Assembly (NCBI RefSeq): GCF_041583195.1
Contig: NZ_JBFHGL010000012.1
Coordinates: 34,811 to 98,810, forward strand
Reading direction: 5' to 3'
DNA from: Sulfurimonas sp.
GTDB lineage: Bacteria; Campylobacterota; Campylobacteria; Campylobacterales; Sulfurimonadaceae
Length of the DNA: 64,000 nt
The translations under genes were made by a program, and so were the position numbers. Shown in pieces: positions 28,864-37,074 of the stretch (its first letter is position 1; each line of letters starts with the position of its first letter). The notes under the pieces are model-generated. The model did no database searches, was not told the origin of the DNA, and saw only the letters and a list, made by a program, of their open reading frames with translations.

Positions 28864-29438
28864 TGTTTGACATCCCTTGTGTCATCTTTGCAGGTGGCAA
28901 ATCAAGCCGCATGGGAGAGGATAAAGCTCTTCTACCCTTTGGCGGTTTTGACACTCTTACACAGTATCAACTAAACAAACTCCAAAAACTTTTTAAAAAT
29001 GTTTATATCTCTTGTAAAACAAAAGACAAGTTTGATTTTTCTGCAGAGTTTATAGAAGATGTAAAATCAGATAATACTTTCGCTCCGACAGCAGGTTTTA
29101 TAGCTGTGTTTGAGACACTGCAATGCGAAAAATTCTTTGCTATTAGTGTAGATACCCCTTTTATAGATTCAGACATAATCTCTGCAATAATAGATATAGA
29201 TAAAGATGATTCTGATGCTACGATAGCTACCTTAGATTCAAAACTTCAACCTATGTGCGGAATCTATCACAAAAGCCTACTTGATGAGTTAAAAAAGATG
29301 CTTGAAACAGATAACCATAAACTTGGATTTTTACTTAAAAACTCCAATGTAACCTATGTAGATTTTAAAGAGGAAAAACTCTTTTTGAACCTTAACAATC
29401 AACAAGAGTATAAACAAGCACTAAACCTAATTCAATAG
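28863..29438 (+). CDS. mobA: Molybdenum cofactor guanylyltransferase
   Basis: A 191-residue nucleotidyltransferase with the GTP-binding loop FAGGKSSRMGEDKALLPF at the N-terminus and the metal-binding SVDTPFID segment (about residue 97). MobA joins GMP to molybdopterin to give the MGD form used by DMSO-reductase-family enzymes such as nitrate reductase. SoxC-type sulfite dehydrogenases do not need the guanylyl form. It overlaps leuC by one base and probably depends on the leuC promoter. Confidence 0.9.
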   Translation: MFDIPCVIFAGGKSSRMGEDKALLPFGGFDTLTQYQLNKLQKLFKNVYISCKTKDKFDFSAEFIEDVKSDNTFAPTAGFIAVFETLQCEKFFAISVDTPFIDSDIISAIIDIDKDDSDATIATLDSKLQPMCGIYHKSLLDELKKMLETDNHKLGFLLKNSNVTYVDFKEEKLFLNLNNQQEYKQALNLIQ

Positions 29439-29456
29439 CTGTTATAAAAATATAGC

Positions 29457-29462
29457 TATAAT
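29457..29462 (+). promoter_or_regulatory. Probable -10 box for moaC
   Basis: TATAAT lies 27 bases before the moaC ATG in a 50-base gap after mobA. No clear -35 is visible. Confidence 0.4.
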
Positions 29463-29488
29463 TATAAAAAACTATATAAAGATATATA

Positions 29489-29959
29489 ATGAATTTAACA
29501 CACCTAGATGAAAATCAAAGACCAAAAATGGTCGATGTGTCAGATAAAAATCAAACAACACGCGTTGCAGTAGCAAGCGGTATCATAGAGATGAGTCAAG
29601 ATGCCTACGATGCTATAGTTACTGAGAAAACAAAAAAAGGTCCAGTTCTTCAAACTGCGGTGATCGCAGCAATAATGGGCACTAAAAAAACAAGTGATCT
29701 TATCCCTATGTGTCATCCTCTTAACCTAAGCGGTATCAATTGTGATGTAGAAGAGATTCCGGAACTGCCAGGCTTTAAACTGATAGTTACTGCAAAACTT
29801 ACAGGTCAGACAGGTGTTGAGATGGAAGCACTTACAGGTACTAGTATTGGGCTTTTAACAATATACGATATGGTTAAAGCTATAGATAAAGGGATGATCA
29901 TACGTAATGTTCAACTTGAAGAAAAATCAGGAGGAAAAAGTGGTGATTTTAAACGATAG
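29489..29959 (+). CDS. moaC: Cyclic pyranopterin monophosphate synthase
   Basis: A 156-residue MoaC, which with MoaA converts GTP to cyclic pyranopterin monophosphate in molybdenum cofactor synthesis. Hallmarks are [18 protein letters not shown], the LIPMCHPL motif, GVEMEALTG and the [10 protein letters not shown] active-site helix, ending with KSGGKSG. The length is normal for the family. The following DUF493 gene begins inside its last 20 bases. Confidence 0.97.
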   Translation: MNLTHLDENQRPKMVDVSDKNQTTRVAVASGIIEMSQDAYDAIVTEKTKKGPVLQTAVIAAIMGTKKTSDLIPMCHPLNLSGINCDVEEIPELPGFKLIVTAKLTGQTGVEMEALTGTSIGLLTIYDMVKAIDKGMIIRNVQLEEKSGGKSGDFKR

Positions 29960-30209
29960 CAAACAAAAACTTGAGCTTGAATATCCGGTTAACTGGAAAT
30001 ATAAACTGATCTCTCTTTCAAAAGAGCAGATCCAAAAAGCTATTCACGATGTTATATTAGAACGTGAACATAAACTTAAGCATTCAAATGAAAGTAAAAC
30101 AGGAAAGTATGTAAGTATGAATTTAGAGCTTTTAGTGCATAATGAAGATGATAGAAACTTTATATACGAAGCACTTAAAGCACATCAAAATATAAAGATG
30201 GTGTTATAA
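29940..30209 (+). CDS. DUF493 / YbeD-HP0495-like small ACT-fold protein
   Basis: About 89 residues with the HP0495/YbeD pattern: [15 protein letters not shown], a helix, [19 protein letters not shown] and a C-terminal helix. These proteins have an ACT-like alpha/beta fold and are thought to be regulatory. A strong AGGAGG (29929-29934) at the end of moaC precedes two tandem GTG codons at 29940 and 29943; either can be the start, the second having the better spacing. A longer in-frame reading from 29907 would put that ribosome site inside the gene. The overlap with moaC suggests co-translation. Confidence 0.82.
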   Translation: MVILNDSKQKLELEYPVNWKYKLISLSKEQIQKAIHDVILEREHKLKHSNESKTGKYVSMNLELLVHNEDDRNFIYEALKAHQNIKMVL

Positions 30210-30230
30210 ACAAAAAATAAAGGATTCGTT

Positions 30231-31286
30231 ATGGATTTAGAAAAAATAATTGAGAAAATAACAAAGCTATACGATAATAATTACCACTCAGTTACCAAAA
30301 GAGTTACATACGCTATAGATGAGAGTCAAAACACTCTAAATTACGATCTTAATGAGCTAAATCTCCATGAGATGAAATCTGTATCCAATACCATACTGGA
30401 TATCGAATGTGAAAAAATTCATAATGAACTAGAAGATTTAATTGCAAAAAAAGAAGCTATTGAATCTAAACTTCATAAAAAAAGAGAAGACCTTCAACAG
30501 ATAAAATATGAAGTGTTTAATGCTATTGAATCTACTATGAATAATGAAGATTCAAATACACTTGCAAAACTTCACCAGATTAAACTACAGTCAATTGACA
30601 TTTTTGATATTTTAAATGAGACTGTAGAATCTGCTATTATTACTACACTAGAGCGCTCAAAAGACTCAGAAGCTAGTGAAGACATTGAAGAGGTTATAAA
30701 AGAGATAACATACGAGGCTATTAAAGAAGGTTCACTTAGCACTATACGCACTAGAAAAATTTTATCTACTATTTTAAGCTCGGCTATAGAAATATCTGAA
30801 GCTAGTCCAAATAACGCACAAACAATTTTAAAACCTACTCTCAAAGGGATGAGAAGCGGTCTTTTACACTCTATTGAAAGATTCAAAGCAAGAATCGCAT
30901 ATATGCCTCTAGAAGCAAAACATATTCTAATAGAGGACTATGACAATATTATGGAAGATCTAAACCAGACAGATACTCTATTTGTTCAGGTTGTTCAAAC
31001 TCAAGCAAATGAATCAAGTGAAGAGATAAAAAAACTTCTAGTTGAGCTAAATCAAAAAATGCATTTAGACTTGGAAGAACTTGTAACTATTTCTAAAGAG
31101 ACTGCGAATGTTATAAGAACTAAAGTATCTAATTTCACAAAAACGGCTGTTAAAAAAGCTGATACTGCTTTAAAAAGTGAAAAAGCAAAAGAGGCTAAGG
31201 CTATGGGTATTCAAGCTTGGGGAATTGCTAAAGAAGCTCTTGGAAGTGCACTTAAGAGTGCAAGAAATGCGATGGATAAGAAGTAA
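30231..31286 (+). CDS. Helical coiled-coil protein, unknown (resembles DUF6781)
   Basis: A 351-residue protein that looks almost entirely alpha-helical, with long charged heptad-like stretches (about 60-115 and 240-290) and an alanine/lysine-rich C-terminus (KKADTALKSEKAKEAKAMG) reminiscent of phasins or apolipoprotein-like helices. There is no signal peptide or transmembrane segment. I recall similar proteins in Sulfurimonas under DUF6781, but I cannot confirm this. AAAGGA precedes the ATG. A hairpin follows at the stop codon. A structural or granule/membrane-surface role is a guess. Confidence 0.68.
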   Translation: MDLEKIIEKITKLYDNNYHSVTKRVTYAIDESQNTLNYDLNELNLHEMKSVSNTILDIECEKIHNELEDLIAKKEAIESKLHKKREDLQQIKYEVFNAIESTMNNEDSNTLAKLHQIKLQSIDIFDILNETVESAIITTLERSKDSEASEDIEEVIKEITYEAIKEGSLSTIRTRKILSTILSSAIEISEASPNNAQTILKPTLKGMRSGLLHSIERFKARIAYMPLEAKHILIEDYDNIMEDLNQTDTLFVQVVQTQANESSEEIKKLLVELNQKMHLDLEELVTISKETANVIRTKVSNFTKTAVKKADTALKSEKAKEAKAMGIQAWGIAKEALGSALKSARNAMDKK

Positions 31287-31302
31287 GCTTTAAAAGCTTA
31301 CT
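31282..31302. terminator. Bidirectional terminator hairpin
   Basis: A perfect 9-bp stem, AGTAAGCTT / AAGCTTACT, encloses a 3-base loop between two convergent genes. It overlaps the plus-strand stop codon and lies 11 bases beyond the minus-strand stop. Confidence 0.6.
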
Positions 31303-31312
31303 CTCTTTAGTA

Positions 31313-32278
31313 TTACTCTGTAATACCTTTAAGGATATTATTAATTAAACCTTCTGCTTCTTTTAGTTTAGCAATAGATTCTTTGTCAGTAATATCTAAA
31401 GTTTTGATCCAGTTATCAACACCTAAGTAACCAATGTGAACTGTGTTATCACCTTTTTTCTTATAAACATACATTGAACATGGAGCATAAGCACCAGCTT
31501 CAGGAGTCTCTTTAGATACAGGGAAAATTACGTCAAATTTACAAATTGAATAAGTGATGTAAAAATCAAAATCTTCAATACCAGCTTCTTCAAAAAGCTC
31601 TTCATTCATATTTGTATAGTTTGGAAGCATAAATCCAACAGGCTCCATCTCACCTTCAAACTCTGCCTCAAAATCTTCTCTCCACTCTTCAAGATCAGTA
31701 TCTTCATCTAACTCAGCTGTGAAAGTTAATTCATATGTAGCTTTTGGCTCTAAAACTTTGTGGTTTAATTGTTTAAACTCACCACCTGGTAAAGCAGCTT
31801 TTAGTGCTTTTGTAATTTTTGCAGCATATGCTACTAAGTCTGGATCAGTTGTAGGAAGACCTGAAGTTCTTGCTAAACCATTTAGTGTTAAACAAGCAAT
31901 GTTCATAGTATCACCTTCTGACCAGATTGACATAGTTAATGGCACTAGTCTACCAAATTGAGGAGATTTAAGAACAATTTTCTTACTTAGTTCATTATCA
32001 CGGAACATTGCTAAGTGATAAGTTTCATAATGAGTCTTGTTGAATCTTAATTTGAACGGGCTGTTCATATTATTGTTTCCACCCATTTTAAGACCAGTTG
32101 CTTCAAAAGCAGCACCTATTGTTTTTGGAGTAATTTTACCGTCTACATTTTTAACAGAAATAATTTGAACACTTTGAGGAGTATCAGCTTTAAACTCAGC
32201 AGGTTTAGCTTCTCCCATACATGCTGTAAAAAACACTGATATAACAGTTGCAATTACTACGCTATACACTTTTTTCAT
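31313..32278 (-). CDS. DUF302-type lipoprotein near the sox operon
   Basis: The protein has 321 residues with a lipobox FTAC at residues 17-20. It appears to hold two related domains. The C-terminal one has DFYITYSICKFDVIFPVS and APCSMYVYKKKGDNTVHIGYLGVDNW, which resembles DUF302 (A. ferrooxidans-type sulfur-associated proteins). The N-terminal one has FRDNELSKKIVL and SEGDTMNIACLTLNG. The body is rich in Glu and Asp. It lies 80 bases downstream of the MOSC gene on the same strand, separated by a spacer with a probable ribosome site, and could belong to the sox transcript or have its own promoter. Confidence 0.7.
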   Translation of the reverse strand: MKKVYSVVIATVISVFFTACMGEAKPAEFKADTPQSVQIISVKNVDGKITPKTIGAAFEATGLKMGGNNNMNSPFKLRFNKTHYETYHLAMFRDNELSKKIVLKSPQFGRLVPLTMSIWSEGDTMNIACLTLNGLARTSGLPTTDPDLVAYAAKITKALKAALPGGEFKQLNHKVLEPKATYELTFTAELDEDTDLEEWREDFEAEFEGEMEPVGFMLPNYTNMNEELFEEAGIEDFDFYITYSICKFDVIFPVSKETPEAGAYAPCSMYVYKKKGDNTVHIGYLGVDNWIKTLDITDKESIAKLKEAEGLINNILKGITE

Positions 32279-32358
32279 TCTTTGTCCTTTTCGAGAATTA
32301 AATTAAGTAGCAAATAATATCACATTTTAATCACTTTTGTATTAAAATCTTTGATATT

Positions 32359-32787
32359 TTAAAATTTTACAATATCACCTTTTCTAATGTACCCACCTTT
32401 GATCGTTTTAGCAAATATTCCTCTATCATTTGCTAAAAGTTCAGGTAGTGAACTATCAACTTTTCCTAGAGAATTACATATAGTACAGTTATTAGTAATC
32501 TCAAGTACAACTTCGCCCATCTCAATTTTTTCACCTGGTTTCATGCTGTATGGGTTTATATCTATAACTATATTTTCACCTAAGTAGCCAAAAGGGATCT
32601 CTGTAGCTTTATCTTTAGCCAAGTCATAACTTGACTTAGAAGTTATAAGAATTGATCTATCAATTTTTTTTCCATAGTATTTATCCCCGATAATACCATT
32701 TTCATCTAAACAAAGCTCTTCAAAGCTTATTCTGCCATCTTCACCCTTGATAGACTTAAACAGTCCTAATACACTACCTTTAAGCAT
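32359..32787 (-). CDS. MOSC-domain protein
   Basis: A 142-residue protein formed by one MOSC domain (beta-barrel first seen at the C-terminus of molybdenum cofactor sulfurases). Supporting segments are DENGIIGDKYYGK, RSILITSKSSYDLA, GENIVID and ITNNCTICNSLGK with the conserved cysteine, then RGIFAKTIKGGYIRKGD. MOSC domains bind molybdenum cofactor or carry sulfur. The location 8 bases after the SoxW-like gene suggests a role in servicing the SoxC molybdenum centre, which is inference. Confidence 0.87.
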   Translation of the reverse strand: MLKGSVLGLFKSIKGEDGRISFEELCLDENGIIGDKYYGKKIDRSILITSKSSYDLAKDKATEIPFGYLGENIVIDINPYSMKPGEKIEMGEVVLEITNNCTICNSLGKVDSSLPELLANDRGIFAKTIKGGYIRKGDIVKF

Positions 32788-32795
32788 TAGTTTCC

Positions 32796-33233
32796 TTATT
32801 CTTTATATGATTTAGAACTTATATATTCTAAAATTTTTTTAAAAGCTGTTTCATCTACATAACCTACAGTCTCTTCAACAACTTCTCCCTCTTCATCAAA
32901 AAACAGTGAAGTGGGGTAAAAGTCATTTCCCATATATATAGCAAACTCTTTAGCACTACCAATAAAATCTTTATATTTTACATTCTTCTTTTTATATACA
33001 TTTATATCTGCAAATATAAACTTTTGTTTGATTATAGATTTTATATCATCATCATTAATTGTAAATTCTTTCATTCTCTCACAATAGCCACAATCAGTTT
33101 TATGTAGCCATACAAGTAGATGTTTTTTTTCTTTATTAGCAGTGTTAATTAGTTTATCGAGATTTATATCTCCAGCATGCAGAGACAATTGAAGCAGAGA
33201 TACAATAAGGGTATATCTAAATATTTGAAACAC
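32796..33233 (-). CDS. soxW: SoxW-like periplasmic thioredoxin
   Basis: A 145-residue thioredoxin-fold protein with an N-terminal signal (YTLIVSLLQLSLHAG), the redox motif CGYC (WLHKTDCGYCERM, about residue 48) and the cis-proline strand FYPTSLFF. It is the fifth gene of the sox cluster, which fits SoxW or an equivalent periplasmic thioredoxin keeping SoxY's cysteine reduced. The start is GTG at 33233, with GGG about 8 bases upstream. It could equally be a general DsbD-linked thioredoxin. Confidence 0.78.
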   Translation of the reverse strand: MFQIFRYTLIVSLLQLSLHAGDINLDKLINTANKEKKHLLVWLHKTDCGYCERMKEFTINDDDIKSIIKQKFIFADINVYKKKNVKYKDFIGSAKEFAIYMGNDFYPTSLFFDEEGEVVEETVGYVDETAFKKILEYISSKSYKE

Positions 33234-33268
33234 TATAGAACCCTTATTGCACGTTTTAGTAAATTAAA

Positions 33269-33577
33269 TTATTTAAGTTTACCTTTACCGCTATCAGTAT
33301 TACCTTTACGGTCTGTCCAAGTCATAACTAGTTTATCACCAGCTTTAAACTCATCACCTTTTAGTTTGAATTTAAAAATTGGGTTTTTAGATAAGAATTG
33401 GCTTGTAGACATGTCGATAACAGTCTTACCATTAATTGTACCAGTAATGTGAGTGATGAAGTTAGCATCATCTTTGTTACCAGTTTTTTTCTCAGCTTGG
33501 TTATAAGTTGTCATATCGTGTTTAGCCATAGCTTTAACTTTGATAACACCTTTTTTTAGTTTTGCTTTTACTTTCAT
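33269..33577 (-). CDS. soxZ: Sulfur oxidation carrier protein SoxZ
   Basis: A 102-residue immunoglobulin-like protein with KVKAMAKHDMTTYNQAEKKT, ITHITGTINGK, the FKFKLKGDEFKAGD segment and LVMTWTDRKGNTDSG, all typical of SoxZ. It lacks a signal peptide, as is normal: SoxZ is exported in complex with Tat-targeted SoxY. It lies 51 bases downstream of soxY and forms the SoxYZ sulfur carrier on which thiosulfate is processed in the periplasm. Confidence 0.95.
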   Translation of the reverse strand: MKVKAKLKKGVIKVKAMAKHDMTTYNQAEKKTGNKDDANFITHITGTINGKTVIDMSTSQFLSKNPIFKFKLKGDEFKAGDKLVMTWTDRKGNTDSGKGKLK

Positions 33578-33628
33578 AATTTTCCTTTTAAATATCTATA
33601 TTATATGTCAATTAGAAGACGTAAAGGA

Positions 33629-34081
33629 TTAACCTTCACATCCACCTTTTGCAACATCTAAAGATTTTTTAGCAGCATAAAGCTTACCGTCTTGACCTTC
33701 TACAACAATAGTGATAGTACCTGGTTTACCCATTTTGATTTTGATTGAATAATCAGTCATATCATATGGAGTTACATCAAATACCATTACTGCAGCTTCT
33801 GGGTTTGCATCTTGGAAAACCGCTACTGTTTTAGCAGGAATCTTAGTTGAAAAGTCAACTGGAATAGCCCCACCGTTTGCAGCTACATCAGGAGTTTTTA
33901 ACTTAACACCTTTTTCGATTAATGTAGTTGAACCATACATATTTTTAATAGCATCTTCAACAGTGTGAGCAGTCCATACTGACGGCTTTAACTTTCTGAA
34001 GTCTTCAGCTTTAACACTAGCAGGAATTGCTGCTAATGCTAATGAACCAAGTGTAAAACTTAAAAAATTTCTTCTATCCAT
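33629..34081 (-). CDS. soxY: Sulfur carrier protein SoxY with variant swinging arm (GGCEG)
   Basis: A 150-residue protein with a Tat signal (MDRRNFLSFTLGSLALAA), a SoxY Ig-like domain (PEAAVMVFDVTPYDMTDYSI), and the C-terminal cysteine arm that carries sulfur intermediates. The arm reads KGGCEG at the very end, whereas the classical motif is GGCGG; the codons at 33632-33646 confirm the Glu. It is encoded between soxD and soxZ. It forms a heterodimer with SoxZ and delivers the cysteine-bound sulfane to SoxCD. Confidence 0.95.
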   Translation of the reverse strand: MDRRNFLSFTLGSLALAAIPASVKAEDFRKLKPSVWTAHTVEDAIKNMYGSTTLIEKGVKLKTPDVAANGGAIPVDFSTKIPAKTVAVFQDANPEAAVMVFDVTPYDMTDYSIKIKMGKPGTITIVVEGQDGKLYAAKKSLDVAKGGCEG

Positions 34082-34098
34082 AATATTATCCTTTTAAA

Positions 34099-35232
34099 TT
34101 ATTTTCCGCTAACTATATAGTTAACCATTTTTTTCATATCTGCATCGTCTAAAGAAGTACCACCACGAGCAGGCATACCACCTGGTGTTCCTTTAATAGC
34201 ATTTGCAAGAACCTTATCCATACCTTTACCAGTATAACCAGCCCACTCAGCAGAACCTGGAGCTAAGTAGCTATCGTGACACATTGCACAGTTAGCTGCA
34301 TATACTTTTTTAACATCAATAGCTTTTTTCTCAACTGTTGGTAAAGATCTCTCTGTAGCCATTGGCGGATGGAAATCATCAATACCACCGTTTTGTACAC
34401 GAGCTATTCTGTCAGTTTGTTGACAGTTAGTCATACAACGATCATCCTCAGCAACTTTGATAGCACCAAAGTTTTCAGGTTTAGCATAGTATGCACGTAC
34501 ATCTTCTAAAGCTTTATCACCTCTAATATTTGGTTCAAAACCATCTCTATTAGGAAGTTCAATCTTAGCAAAGTTTTCTTTATTTAATACAAATTCATCA
34601 TCAACTACTTCACCGTCAACTTTTAATTCATTAATTGCTAACATATATGCAGTTAAAGCATAAGTTTCATCAGCAGTTAATGTTTTAGATTTAGGGTGAG
34701 GCATACCATCTTGAATGTACCACCACATAGTACTAGCTTCTGGCCAGTATGAACCAAAGAAACGAGATGGACCTTCAGCTTCAGGGTCTTTCCATCTGTT
34801 GTTTTTAAGTGTTTTGAAACCTTCGTAAGCATTACCTTTAGATAGTGCTGGATATCCACCACCACCTGAACCAAAGTCACCGTGACACATTACACATTTT
34901 GCTTCGTAGATAGCTTCACCATCTTCAACTGAACCTTCACCTTCTGGTAAACCTTTACCACCAGCTTGAATATCTTTATCCCAAGCTTTTAGTTCGTTAG
35001 CAGTTGGTACACGACCTTGATATACAGAGTTAGCTAATGCTTTCTCATTAACATAGTAAGGACCAGTCATACCATCTTTAAGCGGGTAAATCACACCACC
35101 ACCGATATCAGCACCTTTTGGATACTCAACATCGCTTGGTGCAGCTCCGCCCATACAACCAGCTGCAAATAAAGCAGCTAAACTTACTGCTGAAGCAGAG
35201 ATTACTAATTTAGTTTTTTCTAATTTGAACAT
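34099..35232 (-). CDS. soxD: SoxD dihaem cytochrome c, sulfane dehydrogenase subunit
   Basis: A 377-residue exported cytochrome. A signal ends at AALFAAGC, which may act as a lipobox. The first haem is bound by CVMCH (about residue 113), the second by CAMCH (about residue 314), with distal Met candidates in DGMPHP and GGMPARGG. An extra CMTNC pair lies between the domains. SoxD takes electrons from the SoxC molybdenum centre. Its start at 35232 overlaps soxC by 23 bases and has AGGAGAGG upstream within soxC, so the two subunits are translationally coupled. Confidence 0.93.
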   Translation of the reverse strand: MFKLEKTKLVISASAVSLAALFAAGCMGGAAPSDVEYPKGADIGGGVIYPLKDGMTGPYYVNEKALANSVYQGRVPTANELKAWDKDIQAGGKGLPEGEGSVEDGEAIYEAKCVMCHGDFGSGGGGYPALSKGNAYEGFKTLKNNRWKDPEAEGPSRFFGSYWPEASTMWWYIQDGMPHPKSKTLTADETYALTAYMLAINELKVDGEVVDDEFVLNKENFAKIELPNRDGFEPNIRGDKALEDVRAYYAKPENFGAIKVAEDDRCMTNCQQTDRIARVQNGGIDDFHPPMATERSLPTVEKKAIDVKKVYAANCAMCHDSYLAPGSAEWAGYTGKGMDKVLANAIKGTPGGMPARGGTSLDDADMKKMVNYIVSGK

Positions 35233-36541
35233 GATTCACCTCTCCTTTCTCATTTACTTCCCAAGTTTCAATACCATTTCTATGATAGATTGATTCAACA
35301 CCCATTACATCAACCTCTTGCTGAACTGTTGGTTGAATATAACCAGCATCATCCATCGCACGAGATGTAAGTAAAAGTTGTTTACCGTTAGTATGTTTGA
35401 AATCTTTTGGAATAGTATAAAGGTAAGACCATCTAGTCCAACACTTAGGTAATACAAGACCTTTTAGGCTTGCTTCAACATAGTTGTCACCACCATCAAA
35501 TGATAAGTCAACTTTAGTAATCGTACCCATACCAGACCATGCTAAACCTTCGATCTCAACTACGTCACCTGCTTTTAAATCAGTCCATGGTTTTTCAGGA
35601 GATGGTTTAACAACAGTAGAGTTTACTTCATTTGCATAGAAATGTTGGATAGCTTTACCACTTGGTTTAAGAGCAGTATATCTAGAAGTCTCCTCTTTTG
35701 CGAACCATGGCTCATTAGAAAATTCTAAACGTTTAAGCCATTTAACACATAAGTTACCTTCCCAACCTGGAAGAAGAAGACGAACTGGATAACCTTGTTC
35801 AGGACGAAGAGCTTCACCATTTTGTCCCCAAACGATCATTGCATCATCCCAAACTTTATCCATAGGTACTGTACGACCCATTTCTGAGTTATCACTACCT
35901 TCTGCAAGCATCCATTGAGCTTCAGGTTTAATACCTAAGTCTTTAAGGATAGTTTTGATGTATACACCAGTCCATTGAGCACAACTCATGAAACCTTTAG
36001 AAAATTGAAGTGAGTTAAACTGAGGAGCACGCCACTCTTGTCCACCATTAGCAGGACATTCAATAAAGTGAGTACGTGTTACGCTTGGATAACGCTTTAA
36101 TTGATCTAATGTAAGAACAATTGGTTTTTCAACTAAACCGTGAATCATTAAACGGAATTCGTTTGGATCTACATGAGCCACACCACCGTGAGAACGTGAA
36201 AAGAAAAGACCATTTGGAGTAATGATACCTTCTGATTCGTGAATCGGTGTTACAGCAATTGATGCTCTATAGTTACCAGATGCTAAAAGTTTTGTATATC
36301 TTCTAGTTACATTATGCTCGTAAGCAGATGGTATTCCGTATAGATTTTTAGTTATTGGATCACCCCAAGTTTGACCCCATTTAGGGTGATGCATGATAGC
36401 AGGATCGTCATTTTCTGATGCAGTAGATGATGCAGAAAGACTAGTACCAGCAAGAGCAGCCGCAGACATTACAGCAGTTTTTTTGAAAAAATCTCTTCTG
36501 CTAGATACTTCTAAATCTTTTTCAGATTTTTTGTTATCCAT
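35210..36541 (-). CDS. soxC: SoxC molybdenum sulfane dehydrogenase
   Basis: A 443-residue sulfite-oxidase-family protein with a Tat signal (SSRRDFFKKTAVM). The molybdenum ligand cysteine lies in FIECPANGGQEW (about residue 162), followed by PGWEGNLCVKWLKRL and a C-terminal dimerisation domain. With SoxD it oxidises the cysteine-bound sulfane on SoxY during thiosulfate oxidation, so the strain should oxidise thiosulfate fully rather than store sulfur. AAGGAGAAAG precedes the ATG. It is the first gene of the soxCDYZ cluster. SoxAXB are not in the window. Confidence 0.95.
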   Translation of the reverse strand: MDNKKSEKDLEVSSRRDFFKKTAVMSAAALAGTSLSASSTASENDDPAIMHHPKWGQTWGDPITKNLYGIPSAYEHNVTRRYTKLLASGNYRASIAVTPIHESEGIITPNGLFFSRSHGGVAHVDPNEFRLMIHGLVEKPIVLTLDQLKRYPSVTRTHFIECPANGGQEWRAPQFNSLQFSKGFMSCAQWTGVYIKTILKDLGIKPEAQWMLAEGSDNSEMGRTVPMDKVWDDAMIVWGQNGEALRPEQGYPVRLLLPGWEGNLCVKWLKRLEFSNEPWFAKEETSRYTALKPSGKAIQHFYANEVNSTVVKPSPEKPWTDLKAGDVVEIEGLAWSGMGTITKVDLSFDGGDNYVEASLKGLVLPKCWTRWSYLYTIPKDFKHTNGKQLLLTSRAMDDAGYIQPTVQQEVDVMGVESIYHRNGIETWEVNEKGEVNHVQIRKN

Positions 36542-36617
36542 ACTTTCTCCTTCGTATTTATAATTTTATTATCTTAATTTCAATCATTTTTTTCAGATAC
36601 TGAAATTTAACGTGTGT

Positions 36618-36623
36618 ATTATA
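36618..36623 (-). promoter_or_regulatory. Probable -10 box of the sox operon promoter
   Basis: TATAAT on the minus strand lies 77 bases before the soxC ATG. The repeat array at 36665-36701 sits about 40-80 bases further upstream, where an activator would bind. Confidence 0.45.
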
Positions 36624-36664
36624 TCATTTTTTGCTGAGGGAAATATGTTTTCATACTTTATTCG

Positions 36665-36701
36665 TGATACTTATGTGATACATAATGTTACTATATGATA
36701 C
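36665..36701 (-). repeat. Four helically phased 6-bp repeats upstream of soxC
   Basis: On the plus strand TGATAC occurs at 36665, 36676 and 36696, and TGTTAC at 36686, giving steps of 11, 10 and 10 bases. Read towards soxC these are GTATCA, GTAACA, GTATCA, GTATCA. The spacing puts all four on one face of the helix, upstream of the presumed -10, which is what a tandem activator site would look like. The binding protein is unknown. The rest of the 263-base region upstream of soxC is AT-rich with nothing else I can name. Confidence 0.6.
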
Positions 36702-36804
36702 ACTTATTGTAATATAATTTACATTAATTAAAGAGATAATTTTTTAAAATAAAACTCTTAAAAGTGCTTATTTCAGGGGCTTAAAAGAGATGTATAATTA
36801 TTTA

Positions 36805-37074
36805 TTATTTTTCTTTTATCGATAAAATTACATAATTTTTATTAAATTCATCGTTATAAAATATTATTGTGAAATTTTCGTACTCGATATCCTTGACATT
36901 TTCATCATAAAAATATATAGACTTTTTATATTTGCTGACTTTTGTTGGTATATTAATAATTATAGTGTCTAGATATGTTTTAAATCTTTTTGTATCTTCA
37001 AAATTTAATTCTGCCATAGGTTTGAGTATATTTTTTAACTCTTGTTCATAAGTTTCAGTACATAAAATTTTCAT
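36805..37074 (-). CDS. Probable ParE/RelE-superfamily toxin
   Basis: An 89-residue protein with the shape of small ParE/RelE toxins: an N-terminal strand and helix (TETYEQELKNILKPMA), a second helix, then KSIYFYDENVKDIEYENFTIIFYND, the strand-rich C-terminal core seen in Campylobacterota ParE-like toxins. The ATG overlaps the stop of a 43-residue upstream gene as TAATG, the classical antitoxin-toxin layout. Family membership is by resemblance; catalytic residues of RelE-type ribonucleases are not evident, which would fit a ParE-like (gyrase) toxin or a decayed one. Confidence 0.65.
   Translation of the reverse strand: MKILCTETYEQELKNILKPMAELNFEDTKRFKTYLDTIIINIPTKVSKYKKSIYFYDENVKDIEYENFTIIFYNDEFNKNYVILSIKEK

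Noticed and set aside
31313..36541. Sox cluster as recently transferred DNA
   Set aside because: Its codon choice looks somewhat different from neighbours, but the pattern is that of highly expressed genes. There are no transposase, integrase or tRNA borders.
36665..36701. Replication-origin iterons
   Set aside because: Repeats are only 6 bases, there is no rep or dnaA gene and they lie exactly where an activator site for soxC would be.
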